From positions 31,405,256 to 31,469,255 of the forward strand of contig NC_069135.1 of assembly GCF_026914265.1 (NCBI RefSeq): a stretch of DNA of 64,000 nucleotides, in the 5' to 3' direction. Under the pieces are notes generated by a model, which was not told the origin of the DNA, made no database searches, and saw nothing but the letters and a program-made list of their open reading frames with translations. Positions within the stretch are counted from its first letter, which is position 1, and every line of letters begins with the position of its first letter. Below, piece by piece: positions 24,376-40,480 of this stretch. Both the position numbers and the translations under genes were made by a program. Source of the stretch: Mya arenaria (lineage: Eukaryota > Mollusca > Bivalvia > Myida > Myidae).

Positions 24376-25233
24376 GGAACTGGGATATTCGTATCAAAGG
24401 GCTCTGAATGTAAGTATCCTTGAACAGTTTTGTACGTTGATGTGTTCAAAAACGTTTGTTTTTTAATTTATCTTCGGAATTCTTAAATCATTTTTATTAG
24501 CTAAATGTTTAGATCATATTTTACATATACTTATGTACATGTTACATATTTTTATATGTACTTATGTACATAACTTATGTTTAAGATATGATATGAGTAT
24601 GTAATCTTTAAATTGATTGTTTTATCTTAGAAAAATATTAGACATAAAATTTTGTTTAAAAATGATGTGTTTTGGTACCTGACCTATTTCTAACATACCA
24701 CAATACATGTACATACCCGTTATTTGTTTACAAAATGCATATTTTTAAAATTTACCTGTGAAAAAAGTTGTATGTGGTTTGGGGCTTGAAGCCGCATCTG
24801 CTAGGACACTATTAACATTCATTGGCTTGGTGTAGGTCTCGTTAAAACCCCATACTGTTGTGAATCATTATCAACCATATGCACAACAACTACACATTTG
24901 TGCCTACCAACCCTTACTCTTGGCTAAAACAGATATTAGTGCAGAATGTATAATACTTGTGCATTTGTATTTTACAGTGGTAGTTTCTGCTGGTTGATAA
25001 TCAGAAGTATAATTTCTTCCAGGCAGGAAAATGACTGAATATTACTTTGTCAACAACACTGGGTTATGAAGAATTCCAGCCTGCATTAAATACTATGTTG
25101 GATCCTAGAGAGCGGATTTGACAGCCATGTCCATCCACAAGGCAGTCGCATCTGATCGAGATGATGTGAGTATTTCATATAACATATTTGACTTGGTTTT
25201 TGTTTTTATAAACCTACTGTATTCAATAATCAA

Positions 25234-25314
25234 GTGGTGGTGGTGGTGGTGGTGGTGGTGGTGGTGGTCAAGTGGTGGTGGTGGTGGTGGTGATGATGAT
25301 GATGATGGTGATGG

Positions 25315-25353
<39 letters not shown>
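25234..25353 (+). repeat. (TGG)n(TGA)n trinucleotide microsatellite
   Basis: TGG repeats, interrupted once by TCAAG, pass into TGA repeats. The apparent poly-Trp/Gly/Asp reading frame through it is an artefact. Confidence 0.95.
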
Positions 25354-25354
<1 letters not shown>

Positions 25355-26569
25355 TTTTATTGATAAATTTAATAATTTTCTTATATATATATACATGTAT
25401 GTATCAGCTTGTTGTTGTTGTTTTTCAAAATAATGTCGAGAAATATTAAACTGTTTATATTTTATTTTTTATATGTATGGCAGTATAATTATCTATACTA
25501 ATTAGTTAGAAAGGCTTTAAAGTACAACTTTTTTCCTTTACAGCACTAAACATTCTTGATGAGTAAAGTACCTGAAGGTGCATGAAAACCAAATCAGCAT
25601 TGAGTAGTTATCATCTGTGCACACACTACAAGTACAAAGCATGGGAACAGACCAAACTTCAAATGTTGAAGAGTGGAGAATTATTGTGAAAAAAACTAAT
25701 TGTTAGAATACCAATGACGAAATAAAACAGATATACATCAAATTACCCACAGAGATTGTTTACATGTTATAATATTAAAAAAACAACAACATTAGTTGAG
25801 AACTTTCACTCTGATATTTTTGGAGGGGCGAGCCCACTTAGTGTTCTTGTTTCTTCACATATTTTTGTTTAAAAGTACACACATTTGTTTTAAACTCTGT
25901 ATTCTGAGTTAGTATCATAAGTAAAATTTATTTATTTGAAAGAGTACATTTTATGAATAAGTCCAATTAAGCTTTATAATTTTTTACAAGAAAAAGGATG
26001 ATTTTTAAGCATTTTATTAGCTATAAAAATGTATGGTAACATGACATTATGTATATTTTCTTCAAAACTGGACGGTAAACTATCATAAATTATCTTTTAA
26101 ATTGTTCAATAGACATCATAGATAATATCTAAAATGATTTCAGCAGCTTGCCTTATAGTTAACTATTTTTTATGAATTTTATAAAACTGCTATATATTTT
26201 CAAACATCGAAAAACTGCTCTTTTCCGAAGAATCATAAGATCAATCAAAATGATTTTTTTCCATGTTTATCAATAATGTGTTCGTTTGAACTTTAGTTTT
26301 CTGTTAACTGAAGTTTATTTTACCAGAAACTGTTGTGTTTATTTCATAATCTCTGATAATGCGAAAAAAATGAAATATAGACAAAATATTTACTTGTCGC
26401 TCTTTGTAGCCCTTGGAGTTTGGGGGTGGGTGTAATGAAACATAAATAACTTTTTTAATTCACGGTAAAAAATCTTCAAAATTTGGATAAAAGTCCCATA
26501 GTGTACCGTGATTATAACTATGTTGTCGGTTAAAGTTTTTAAAAAATAGTGTATTACGCGGCTAATACC

Positions 26570-28330
26570 TTAAGCTGAAGTCATATTGAACCAATTAGAT
26601 GTTTCACAATCTTTTACTTTTCAAATTTCCTGCACGCAAATCTAATCCTGCATTTTCCAAAATGAGTGCATTTTCTGAAACCGGGCATAAAAATGCATAT
26701 TGAGGTGTAAGATGTTATTGATTATGAGTATTGATTAAAGATGCACTCTAACTCTAAATAAGGTTTACCACAATTAAGAATATTGTTTTAATATTTCTCA
26801 ATGGGTGAATAAATGTGGAAAACAGTGGTTCTTGTGAAGGATACCAAGCTTAATTTTAAAGAAATATGCATAAAACACGGTATTTTTACCATGGGAGAAT
26901 ATAATAGAAGTAAATATTTTAGCATTCACCAATCATTTAATATTTTTGCGCTTTCTGCAATTAAATACACAGTTACAATCTTGTTTTCAGTGATTAATAT
27001 TTTACATTATTGCTTTAATAAGTAAGAAGTAAAGGTTTGTCAGTCAAAATTGATGTCTGTTATACATGTGTTTGTATTGATTTTGAATAAGAGTGTCACT
27101 TAAATAATTGCGCCAGTAAAAAGGATGGCCATTCGGTTTAAGTGTTCAATACTCGTACACTTCTGTGTATGGGCATTGTCATCATTAGAAATCATTTCAT
27201 ATCTAGTTTAACAGTTATAAACATGTGTAATTGTCCGTTAAAAAAGTATATCAGGTCACATGTATTCATAATTGTAGCTAACATTGCATGGACGAAATTG
27301 ATGAATTCCTAAAGAACTTCTCCATTTGCATTAATGGTATGAAATCATCTAAATGTGTTTTTTATTAATTATATACTTAAAATTATTCTTAAAGCATTTC
27401 TTACAAAATCACGTTCGGAAGGGGATCCAAGGGGGCCGCCAAATATCACATAATGCGTATCAAAACAAGTTGTACATAAAAAATATGGAAGTAGTAATAC
27501 TGTATTATGACAAATTCACGACATTCTACAGAAGACATAGGGTGTGATCAGGCTACGCTCGAACTTAAGGATTGTTTTTCAGTTTGAAATAAACAGTGAC
27601 ACAGACAAGACAAATATTCAAACTGTCAAAATATTTGAGGCCCTCCCTGATAAGGACTTTGCGCAATTCCTTAAGAGTAACACAGATACCGTCTATAAAT
27701 AGATGTTCCCGTGATTTTTAAAATGTAGCACAATATTCGGGCAGTAGTAACGCAATCCGGCAGTCTTTTTGGCATTGGTAGGCATCCTAAGTGGTACTCA
27801 TGGCATGTTTGTTCTTTTTCTGTCGAATTAAAAAGCAGTAATTATTTTGTTCATATTATTTCTACAAAAAGATACATTTGGTGAGATATTTCCCGGATTC
27901 ATCATTAATACATATGCTTGATTCGAACACATATCGCTCAGAATCGAATTCACGTCGTGGGATCATTGCAAGCAATTGGGGCCATCTTCTCCAATCTAAA
28001 ATTAAGAATTATATCATGGAAAACACGCTTAATTGAAAGCAAATGCTGTATTTGACCATCTTGGTAGCCATGTTGAACTTATTGTGGTCAGTAATGCATT
28101 AGAATTACATTTAACAGTTAATATACCTGTTCAATTAAAAAAAAAATACAAACTTTATAGAAATGTACTCAGGGTTAATACGAGTTTACGTATACAACAA
28201 CTTTTTCCGTCGAGGTCACATTTGATATTACATACTAGATGTATAAATGTTTAATACAGGCTATAAATGTTTCCGGGCGATTGACAAGATATCACTTGAT
28301 AACAAGTTAAATGTAGTATATTTATTTAGA
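26570..28330. repeat. D-E spacer, distal part
   Basis: There is no gene. It is homologous to 6820-8990 of the A-B spacer, but the first two blocks are in swapped order: the block equivalent to 7060-7230 comes before that equivalent to 6820-7060. From 27110 on it is co-linear (GATGGCCATTCGGTT, CAGGTCACATGTATTCATAA, AGGCTACGCTCGAACTTAAG). A segment equivalent to about 8280-8820 is missing. Confidence 0.7.
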
Positions 28331-29428
28331 CCTGGGAGTAAGAATTATTCTTATTTGTCCCATTTTGGATTTTAGAATGTAACAATAACTTGTAAAGAAA
28401 CAACACACATCGTGCCTTAAATTCACAATTCTGAAAGCCATGTTGGTGGCATTCTAAACCTTTCAACTAATACCAAAATTGTAATTTTTCGTAAATACTC
28501 TGGCTCTAAGGCATTTCAGCGAGAAGTATTGGTGTTTATTATCTTGCTTTAAGCACGAAACTTTGATTTGCCACTTTCCAGTTGGCATTGTCGGCGCTTT
28601 AGGCAAAGAAATTTGATGCAATTTAAGTAAAAAAATCCAATTGCAGAGGCAGGACCAGTAGATGTAAGTTAACAATTTAGTCTAAGGTCTACTTTTACGG
28701 TACTGCCTTATATTAATTGAATATAACAAAGGACAAAACAAACAAAGCATTATCACGGAACACTCTTTCATGAACCTAACGTAAAAGAACTTTGTACTTC
28801 GTTCACGGTGTATTTATTTATTTTGACCATTCGTCATCATTTACTGATATGATTTAATCATGTTCAAGATACGTGAAATAGAATACAACACATGCTATTC
28901 CATGTGAGTGATGACAGTGTTGTATTAGCCATTGTTGTCACTGAACATTCTCAATCAACTGCTGTTACCATAGTATGGATTAGATGTTATGCTAGCAAAG
29001 GATCTTTTTTAGATTGTATGTAACAAAGACATAGTTGCACCATCAGCGTTTTGCAGAAGTTGACATATGAGTGAACTAATTGACATCAGAGCATGGATGA
29101 TTATCAATTTATGAATTCATACCAGTTATTCATTGAAGCATGGTATATATTTGAATAGCAAAGGAAGTTTAACAGCACACTATTAAATTACACTTACATG
29201 TAAAAAATACTGCAGACAATGATATGCTATTGGGGATATCGTTAGCTTTATCAGCCGAGACGTTATAAATTTCATTTTAGCGGTGCAAATATTAACTGGG
29301 CTTTGAACATTGAGGCAATATCAAAATAGTTCTTTTTATTTGGATTAAACGTCGGTGTTACACAGTTATGCTGAAACAAAGAAATACGCGTATATGGCCG
29401 TATGAACTGTTTTAGATTTTATACTACC
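28331..29428. other. 5' flank of copy E
   Basis: There is no gene. It is co-linear with the 5' flank of copy B (9195-10346), including GGCATTGTC, GATATCGTTAGCTTTATCAG and the ATGAACTGTTTTAGATTT just before the start. One extra block near 28590-28640 is absent from B. Confidence 0.65.
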
Positions 29429-31203
29429 ATGGAGCACAATCTTTGTGACCCGTGTGATTTCGATGGAACGGAAGAGAAGGCAACTGGGTTTTGCGTTAAT
29501 TGTGTGGAATATCTATGTTTTGCATGTAGTCGACATCACAGAAGAAATAAGATAACCAGAACCCATACTATCCTTAAAGACAAAGATATGCCTTCTGATG
29601 TGAGTTCCTTCGCCTCGATGAAGACGATGACAAAATGCAAGGTACATCCAGACAGGACTGTTGAATACAAATGTTCAACTCATGATGAATTAATATGCGT
29701 TTCCTGTTTCACGAAAACTCACCGACAGTGTCACACTATTGATGAATTGACTGTGGAAAAACTAATAAACAGTTGGAGTGTGTGGCCCAACGAACGAAAC
29801 GATTGCAAAAAGAGATACATGAAGTTGGAGATACCCGTCTTAAAATGACGAAAATGCTGAATGGAAACTTAGTTAAGCTTGAAAAAGAGTGTGATCAGTA
29901 TGCAACGCGTATGAAAGAACGCATAGATACTCTGAAAGACGAATTGAAAGAAAACATTCGCACTACGATCAGTGATCAAGTGTCGAGCAACGAAGGAGAT
30001 ATTGACGCGATAAGCTCTTTACAAAATGAGCTCAGTACAAAATTAAAACTTGTCAACGATACAGAGAAATTCGGGAGCGCGAGCAAGAGGCAGTCTTTAA
30101 ATGGACTGAAACTAATTTGAAGAAAGTAGAAAGTCAAGTACAAAGTTATTAAAGAAACACGTCTAAACTCTTCAAGATTTTTCCTGATTCGCGTCTAGAA
30201 ACGTTGAGTCACTTACGTCAGATACATGAATTAAACAAAGAAGAGATGACATTTTTGTATGAACAAGAAATCGTAAGTTGTTCAGGTTAAGATGCTATTG
30301 ATGAGAAGACTGAAGAAAGTCCAGAAAAAGACACAACTCGTTCAAGCAGCTCTGATGATCTACAGCTTACAGAGTGTTCTTTTGACCGCAATGCAATTTT
30401 GAGTTGCAAATCTTTGGATTTAAATCCATTGGTTCCAAACAGTTGTGCTATTTCTTCATTAGATTGTTTACCAGATGGAAGAACATTGGTCCTCGATGAT
30501 TTTTACAAAAGACTTATGGTTTAATTCTGAAAGTTGCTGTGTATTTTGTTTCTCGTTCCGTGAGAAACCGATTAACTTTTGCGTTTAGCCAACAACGGAC
30601 AAGGCTAAACATTACATATGTGTTTGTTTCCAAGGTATCAAGGAAGTCAGGTATTTCGTGGTTTACAAGGACAAGTTAACATTTGATCGTGGGTTCTTTT
30701 CAAGACTCCAGCCTGTGAGTGTCTCTCCACTTGGACACGAAACATTTGTTTTTTATAACAGAGATAGCGCTAGTAGTTTTGTCGATGTTAACAACATAGA
30801 AATCAGAAAGATTACAAACGAGAAAATCGGTACTGCCAACTTCACCCGAACAGCAAGCAAGGTTCGCGTATTTGAAATTTTTGGAGAGCCAGTGGTATTT
30901 TTCTTGGAAAGAAATACTATATCTATGTATGGTATCAACAAATATAAGCAGATTTTTTCTCAAAGGGACTGGTATATCGACATAGGAGGAGAACCAACAG
31001 ATATAATTGTTGTTGAAAAGAATGTTTATGTATGTGGAAGTATGAACTGTGTATACAAAGTTTCACTGAGTAATCAGTGCAAAAGCAAAGTTATCATTGA
31101 AAACATTGACCAGCCGGTTGCTCTAACCTATGACAAAAAAAGCAATCGATTATTTGTTGGATGCAGGGATCATCACTTCTTCACGAATTTACACTTCCTA
31201 TAA
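29429..31203 (+). pseudogene. RING-less TRIM-like protein, copy E (mosaic, broken)
   Basis: The start MEHNLCDPCDFDGTEE matches copy B. B-boxes 1 and 2 are complete with all ligands. A net one-base loss near 29760 ends the first frame inside the coiled coil. A four-base loss near 30083 ends the next. In-frame stops follow near 30148 and 30288, and another shift near 30520. The last 181 codons (30658-31203) are again open and encode propeller blades (EPTDIIVVEKNVYVCG, VIIENIDQPVALTYD). The propeller carries the NRDSASSFVDVNNIEIRK insertion that only copy C shares. The N-terminal half follows B, the coiled coil follows D (KMLNGNLVKLEKECDQ) and the C-terminal half follows C. Confidence 0.82.
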
Positions 31204-31624
31204 ATTGAAAGTTGTTTGTTTGAGTTTAATTTGATTGAGAAAGTGCTAGTAATCTTGGTAGTATGATCGAAATCAGAAAAAAAGAATGCGCGTAGTGCAA
31301 ACATCACACGAGTTTAAATTATCTGGAGAAAGGATATGTTGCTCTGATTAGACGTATATTTTTAATTTTGTAAGTATTGATCAATGTTGGAAGGTTATGG
31401 TCAGAGTAGTTTAAGCCCCCCAGAAGACTCGTGTTCGTGTGAATTCATGTTCCCTTTATCGTTAAAGCAATTGTTGTGAGTGTTTGGTCTGTCTATGCTG
31501 TTTGTATTTGTGTGTGGGCTGTTTATACGTTTGTGTCACGTATGCGGTGTCGTTTTGACCCTTGCCTTGTGTCTCTAAACAGGGTTCGTGTTTTGAATCT
31601 TGGACTACTGGGCTTGAATCTGTA

Positions 31625-31922
31625 GTTTTCATTGTATTCTGTGGTATATCCTTTGGGACTGTATCAATGTATGATGATTCTAAACAGCTCATATCAAAAA
31701 TAGTGTTGACCTATAAACTTACCGAACTAACTGTTGTTGAGAATAATATCTATTTATTGTACTTGAAAATATGAACTTTGTGCATAAAATGCCAATGATA
31801 GTTCAACGATTGAAAATATTGAACGACCAGTTGCGCTTTATTACGACAAAAGAAGCAATGTTTTCAAGTTATTTGCTGATTGAAGGGGATCATCAATATT
31901 TTATGCCTTTTGTTTATATTTA
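31625..31922 (+). pseudogene. Propeller remnant downstream of copy E (F)
   Basis: The coding order of the propeller end is retained: CAATGTATGATGATTCTAAA, ACTGTTGTTGAGAATAATAT, ATGAACTTTGTGCATAAAAT, TGAAAATATTGAACGACCAG, TACGACAAAAG, GGGGATCATCAATATTTTA. This is the best preserved of the ghosts. It is broken by several indels and stops. Confidence 0.75.
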
Positions 31923-33075
31923 ATCTGAAAGTTGTAGTGAGAATTTAAAATACTGAAATTCAAAAATTATAACGTTGTTATGTATATGTTAGTTTAGTGA
32001 TCGTCTGAAAAAAATCGAACTACGTGAGATATGTTGAATGTATATGCACAATGCACGTGTATTATGTATTCAACATTTGTTTGACAATATTTTAAACTAT
32101 GATAGTAGAATTGAACTAATTATTCAAAACGTGATATGTATAGCATTGTTGTAATTGGATAATTAAAGACTGCATTGGGTCTCGTTCTAGCAAATTCAAT
32201 GACAATATTAATACACGAATGGGTTGCGTTCGGTTCATTGGATAGTAAGTTCATGCCACGTTCATGTTTTATCGTATTTTGCTATCCCTACCACTTTAAA
32301 GATATTGAATTCCTGTATTCGCTATCCAGTCAACGTGACGAGCATTTGCTTTTTCCGTATTTATAGTGTTTATATCGCTTCATTTGCAACAAATCATAAG
32401 AGTTTCTGCCCAGAAAACATATTGTGATTAAAAACATATAAAATTCAATATATAGTCAAGATCAACGACGTATGGTTTATGTGTCTGATAATTTCATTAA
32501 GCAAATGCATAAGCAAATGAAAACAAATAGCAAATCACACAACCATTTGATCACAGCAATAAATCTGACAGCGTGAATATTTAGTGGTGTCGATATTATC
32601 TGCAATATAAGATATATCGTTACTTTATATTCAACTTCGTCAGATACCCAGGGCTTACCCATTCCTTTACTATTGATTCATTGAAACAAATGAAGTTAAA
32701 AAATGCAACTAAGGGAAACAAGTATTGATATACTACAGTATAATTCCGCATTGTAGTTATTCATACTGAATAATATGTTCCATATATATATAGTTATGCC
32801 TGTAGTATTGTATTTCACTTGATGCTTGGGTATGAATGAATAAACAAGTAACATCATTTGAGATCTTATGAATCTAACCCGTTCAGCATGTTGTTGTAAG
32901 AACTAAACCAACAATGTATCAGATCAGTCGTGGGTTATCCGTATTCAAAAATATTAATTCCATAGCTTTATACACATATACAGCAAGCTTAAAAATGGTA
33001 CATTTGTTCCAAGAATAATAATAATTCGTCAAATGCTGTTTCTCAAATATATACATATATACATACATATACATA
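31923..33075. other. 3' flank of the array
   Basis: No gene is seen. 31990-32170 is a diverged version of the unit's 3' flank (AACTACGTGAGATATGTTGA, ACATTTGTTTGACAATATTT, TTGTAATTGGAT). After about 32200 no homology to the other units is visible, so this is the distal edge of the array. The remainder is AT-rich and unremarkable. Confidence 0.5.
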
Positions 33076-34674
33076 TGCACTAAACAAAATTTCTAAACGT
33101 CCACTATATGTTTTATTAAAATATGTGAATAAAAGAACAAAATCACAAAACTTGTTTAATACACAAGTTTTACACATTTTATTTCAAACATTTGAATAAC
33201 ATTTCATTTCATTAGAATAAATAATTCATTGGAAATAACAATGTTAAAGTTAGTCACCCATAAAATCGAAAGTCACAAAGTACTGTCTAGGAGAACGTGT
33301 TAAACTCAGTAGCTTGTGTAACCACCATTTGCAGCGATAACTTCATGGCACCTTGACCTCATTGAAACCACATATCTGTGCACGTAGTTCTGTGGGATAA
33401 TGTCCCACATCCGACAAAAAACACGCCAGAGTTCATCGGCATTGTGTTGTTGGGGGCAAAGCCCAAACTTTACTCTTTAACATTTTCTATTTGATTCAGA
33501 TCTGGGCTTTTTGCTAGAAAATCTATAACACGAATGTTGTTTGTTGCCAAGCATGTTCTGAGTTCCCCGTGCAACATGACAAGGCGCATTGTATTGCAAC
33601 AACATCATGCCTCGATTACCTTGAATGTGCGGTATCAATACAGGTTGAATAATATCGTTTTGATACCTCAGTGCGTTTAAAATACCATGGATAGGGACAA
33701 TTGGAGTCTTTGTGTGCATGGCCAGACCATCACAGAACCACCGCCGAACTGGTCTGCGTCAATCAAACAACATTCCCTGTTTCGCTCTCCCCTCCGTCGG
33801 TAAATGCGGACGCGCCGATCTGACCCACTGAGATTCAATCTCGTTTCATCCACAAAAATGGCATTAGCCCAGTCAGCTCTAGTCAACCGTAGATTCCGTC
33901 TCGCACATGCTAGCCGTGCTGCTCTGTGCCCCGCAGTAAGGACAGGAACCTTCCGTGGTCGACGGGCGCGAATACCGACGGCCCGGAGCCGGTTGCGGAC
34001 GGTCTGTGTGCAAATTGGCCGGTTGGCCGGTTGTGCGTGCGAACGGTCTGCCGTGCCGGTAACGTAGCTGGAGTGAAACGGTTGCGTAGGCTTGGTGGTG
34101 AGTTGTTACTCTGCATTTGGGCCTCCGGTGTATGTCAGCAACACTTCCGGTTCTTCTAAATTTCTCCCACAGCTGACAGATACTCGAGTGTCGCCTATTA
34201 AACAGCCGCGCAACCTCAAATTCATTGATTATTATGCGTTTTTGGTTTAAACAGAACATTTTTGATATTATTTCGCACATTTAATCGGTTAATTGATTTA
34301 TTAATTTACAAAATTGCTTAACCCTGCCGAATCGAGGTACCTGCATCAATCATGCCGATGGCCCTTGCCCGTTCTTCAATGGTCATTCTAGCCATTTTTT
34401 TTATTTTTTTCGAGTTGAAAATTCAACATGTATTGCGTTAACATGAAAAAATAGCGATAACTTCATAATCCTCGTGATTCTCGTGCCAAAAAAAACGGAA
34501 ATTGCACCTACCGTCTCGCATGGCTAACCTCGACCGTAAGGTGTGATTTTATTTATAAAAATCGATAGAGTACAAGGCATAACGATGTAGTTTCAATTTT
34601 CAAGTCGATACATTGTGTAGTTTTCATATAAATGAATTTCATAAAGTGGACGTTTAGAAATTTTGTTCAGTGTA
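33076..34674. mobile_element. Tc1/mariner-like transposon (decayed)
   Basis: The terminal repeats CACTAAACAAAATTTCTAAA (33078) and, inverted at the right end, CACTGAACAAAATTTCTAAA continue through CGTCCACT. TA dinucleotides border both ends, as expected for Tc1/mariner target duplication. Length is about 1.6 kb, typical of an autonomous element. It encodes one transposase on the minus strand, which is broken. Confidence 0.85.
33306..34395 (-). pseudogene. Tc1-like transposase, frame-broken
   Basis: Minus-strand pieces in order are the N-terminal MARMTIEERARAIGMIDAGT; the helix-turn-helix stretch FNRRHSSICQLWEKFRRTG; WANAIFVDETRLNLSGSD (first catalytic Asp); GGGSVMVW; then YNAPCHVA, where the family has D-N-A-x-x-H, so the second catalytic Asp is replaced; and the C-terminal end MRSRCHEVIAANGGYTSY with its stop. 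The pieces lie in at least four frames, so no functional protein is made. Autonomous relatives encode about 340 residues. Confidence 0.85.
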
Positions 34675-35248
34675 TATACAGTCGGCATTCGATAATGAAG
34701 GAAGACATGTTTTATCACAGTTTACATGCAATCAGCATACAGTAACAAAAGTGCGTGTCTTTGAAATGTAAAGCTATACAAAGCAAAGCAGCCGTTGAAA
34801 AAATCAATAGTACAGAATACCCATTTAAGATATATATATTATGTTGAATTAAAAAAGAGCAAAATTATAACACTACCTTTACAAACATGTCATTGTAAGG
34901 GAAGTAGCCGTGACTCAAAGAACAATAAAAAATAAGTTTAACGTAACCCTACAATAGTGTAAAATAACCCTGACACGCATTTATTATATTTTTTATTTTC
35001 TGTATTCTATCAACGATGAAGCTAAATAATTGTCTATAATATAAATAATCATCCATAATTTCGCCCCTGAAATTCTTTAATCATAAAGATAAAATAAAAA
35101 CATTCTGGCAAACACGTCAATGTAGTCACGTGATCCTTCCTTCAAAATCTCACTTCCGGCTGTACACAGGACCAAGTGATCAGGGAAGAAAAGTCCCTGA
35201 TTTATATTAAATAACTGAGGACAACAGGGTGCAGACCCTTTTGACAAG
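34675..35248 (+). promoter_or_regulatory. SEC61A upstream region
   Basis: The distal part is AT-rich with nothing evident. The last 140 bp before the start codon holds a CACGTCA at 35113-35119 (inverse TGACGTG, the core of the unfolded-protein-response element bound by XBP1/ATF6), a CACGTGA at 35127-35133 and an ETS-type ACTTCCGG at 35152-35159. There is no TATA box at a fitting distance. The motif reading is inference from consensus sequences. Confidence 0.4.
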
Positions 35249-39762
<4,514 letters not shown>

Positions 39763-40480
39763 ACATGACCCTCCTAGTGTAGCTTATAGACATTTAAATT
39801 ATAAATTTGTGTTTTATCAGTTTCCAAACATTAATGTTGGCAATGTTTATGCATTGAAATATATTATTGAAATTAATTTTTTGGATCTACCAATGAACTG
39901 GTTTGTGAAGTATAAGACGTGAAAATGGACATAGATCGTGCATCAGAATTGAATTCATTCCTTGTTTGTATAGTTAATTGATGGTTGAATGGTTGTAGAT
40001 TGGAAACTGATGAACATGTTTCTCATTTTGGAATGATGTAAATTTTATGCGATGTAAGTTTTACTTGTTAATTCTTAACTGTTGTGTTGAATGTTCTACA
40101 TGTCTGGTATATATGGTTCGTCGATCACATTCATTTATTCACTAGTCACAAAATAGGCTGACCAGTTCATTACTAATATCATTGTACATGTGTAGAATAA
40201 AATGACCCAAAGTCAGGAATTCATGTAAAATTTTCAGACAGTTCATTTCAATATTTAAGTAGTCTAAAAGAAAAATTAAGATATAATGTTGAATTTTTAG
40301 TGCTAATTTACAGGTATATGCCATTTTTGCATTATTGGAAAGTGTGAATACTTTTTGTACAGCTGACAAATAAAAATTGTATTATAGCATTCATTCCCCA
40401 TTTGTTCAAATTGATCTGTTGTGGTCGGAAGTGAGTTGTTTTTACTTGACTATATTGTTTAGGGTCTTGAGGCAATAAAG
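39763..40480 (+). other. SEC61A 3' UTR with poly(A) signals
   Basis: AATAAA hexamers lie at 40369-40374 and 40474-40479, and another at 40802-40807. The first, followed by a T-rich/GT stretch, is the most likely end of the transcript, giving a 3' UTR of about 620 bases. No other gene lies here. Confidence 0.55.

Larger units (their letters stand above)
22090..26569. mobile_element. TTAA-flanked non-autonomous element (piggyBac-like)
   Basis: The left end GGTATTAGCCATGTAATACA and the inverted right end GGTATTAGCCGCGTAATACA differ at two of 20 positions. Both are bordered by TTAA (22086-22089 and 26570-26573), the target site duplicated by piggyBac-type transposases. No transposase is visible in about 4.5 kb, so it would depend on a partner. 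Inside are a Mutator-like element (22461-24375), a TGG/TGA microsatellite (25234-25353) and AT-rich filler. The superfamily call rests on the TTAA target and TIRs only. Confidence 0.68.

Noticed and set aside
24039-24449. 136-codon open frame on the minus strand
   Set aside because: It crosses the right terminal repeat of the Mutator-like element and has no domain; chance frame.
25118-25363. 81-codon frame with poly-Trp, poly-Gly and poly-Asp
   Set aside because: It is the TGG/TGA microsatellite read as protein.
25229-25400. CRISPR-like or regulatory satellite
   Set aside because: The repeats are pure trinucleotides with no spacers; a simple microsatellite is sufficient.
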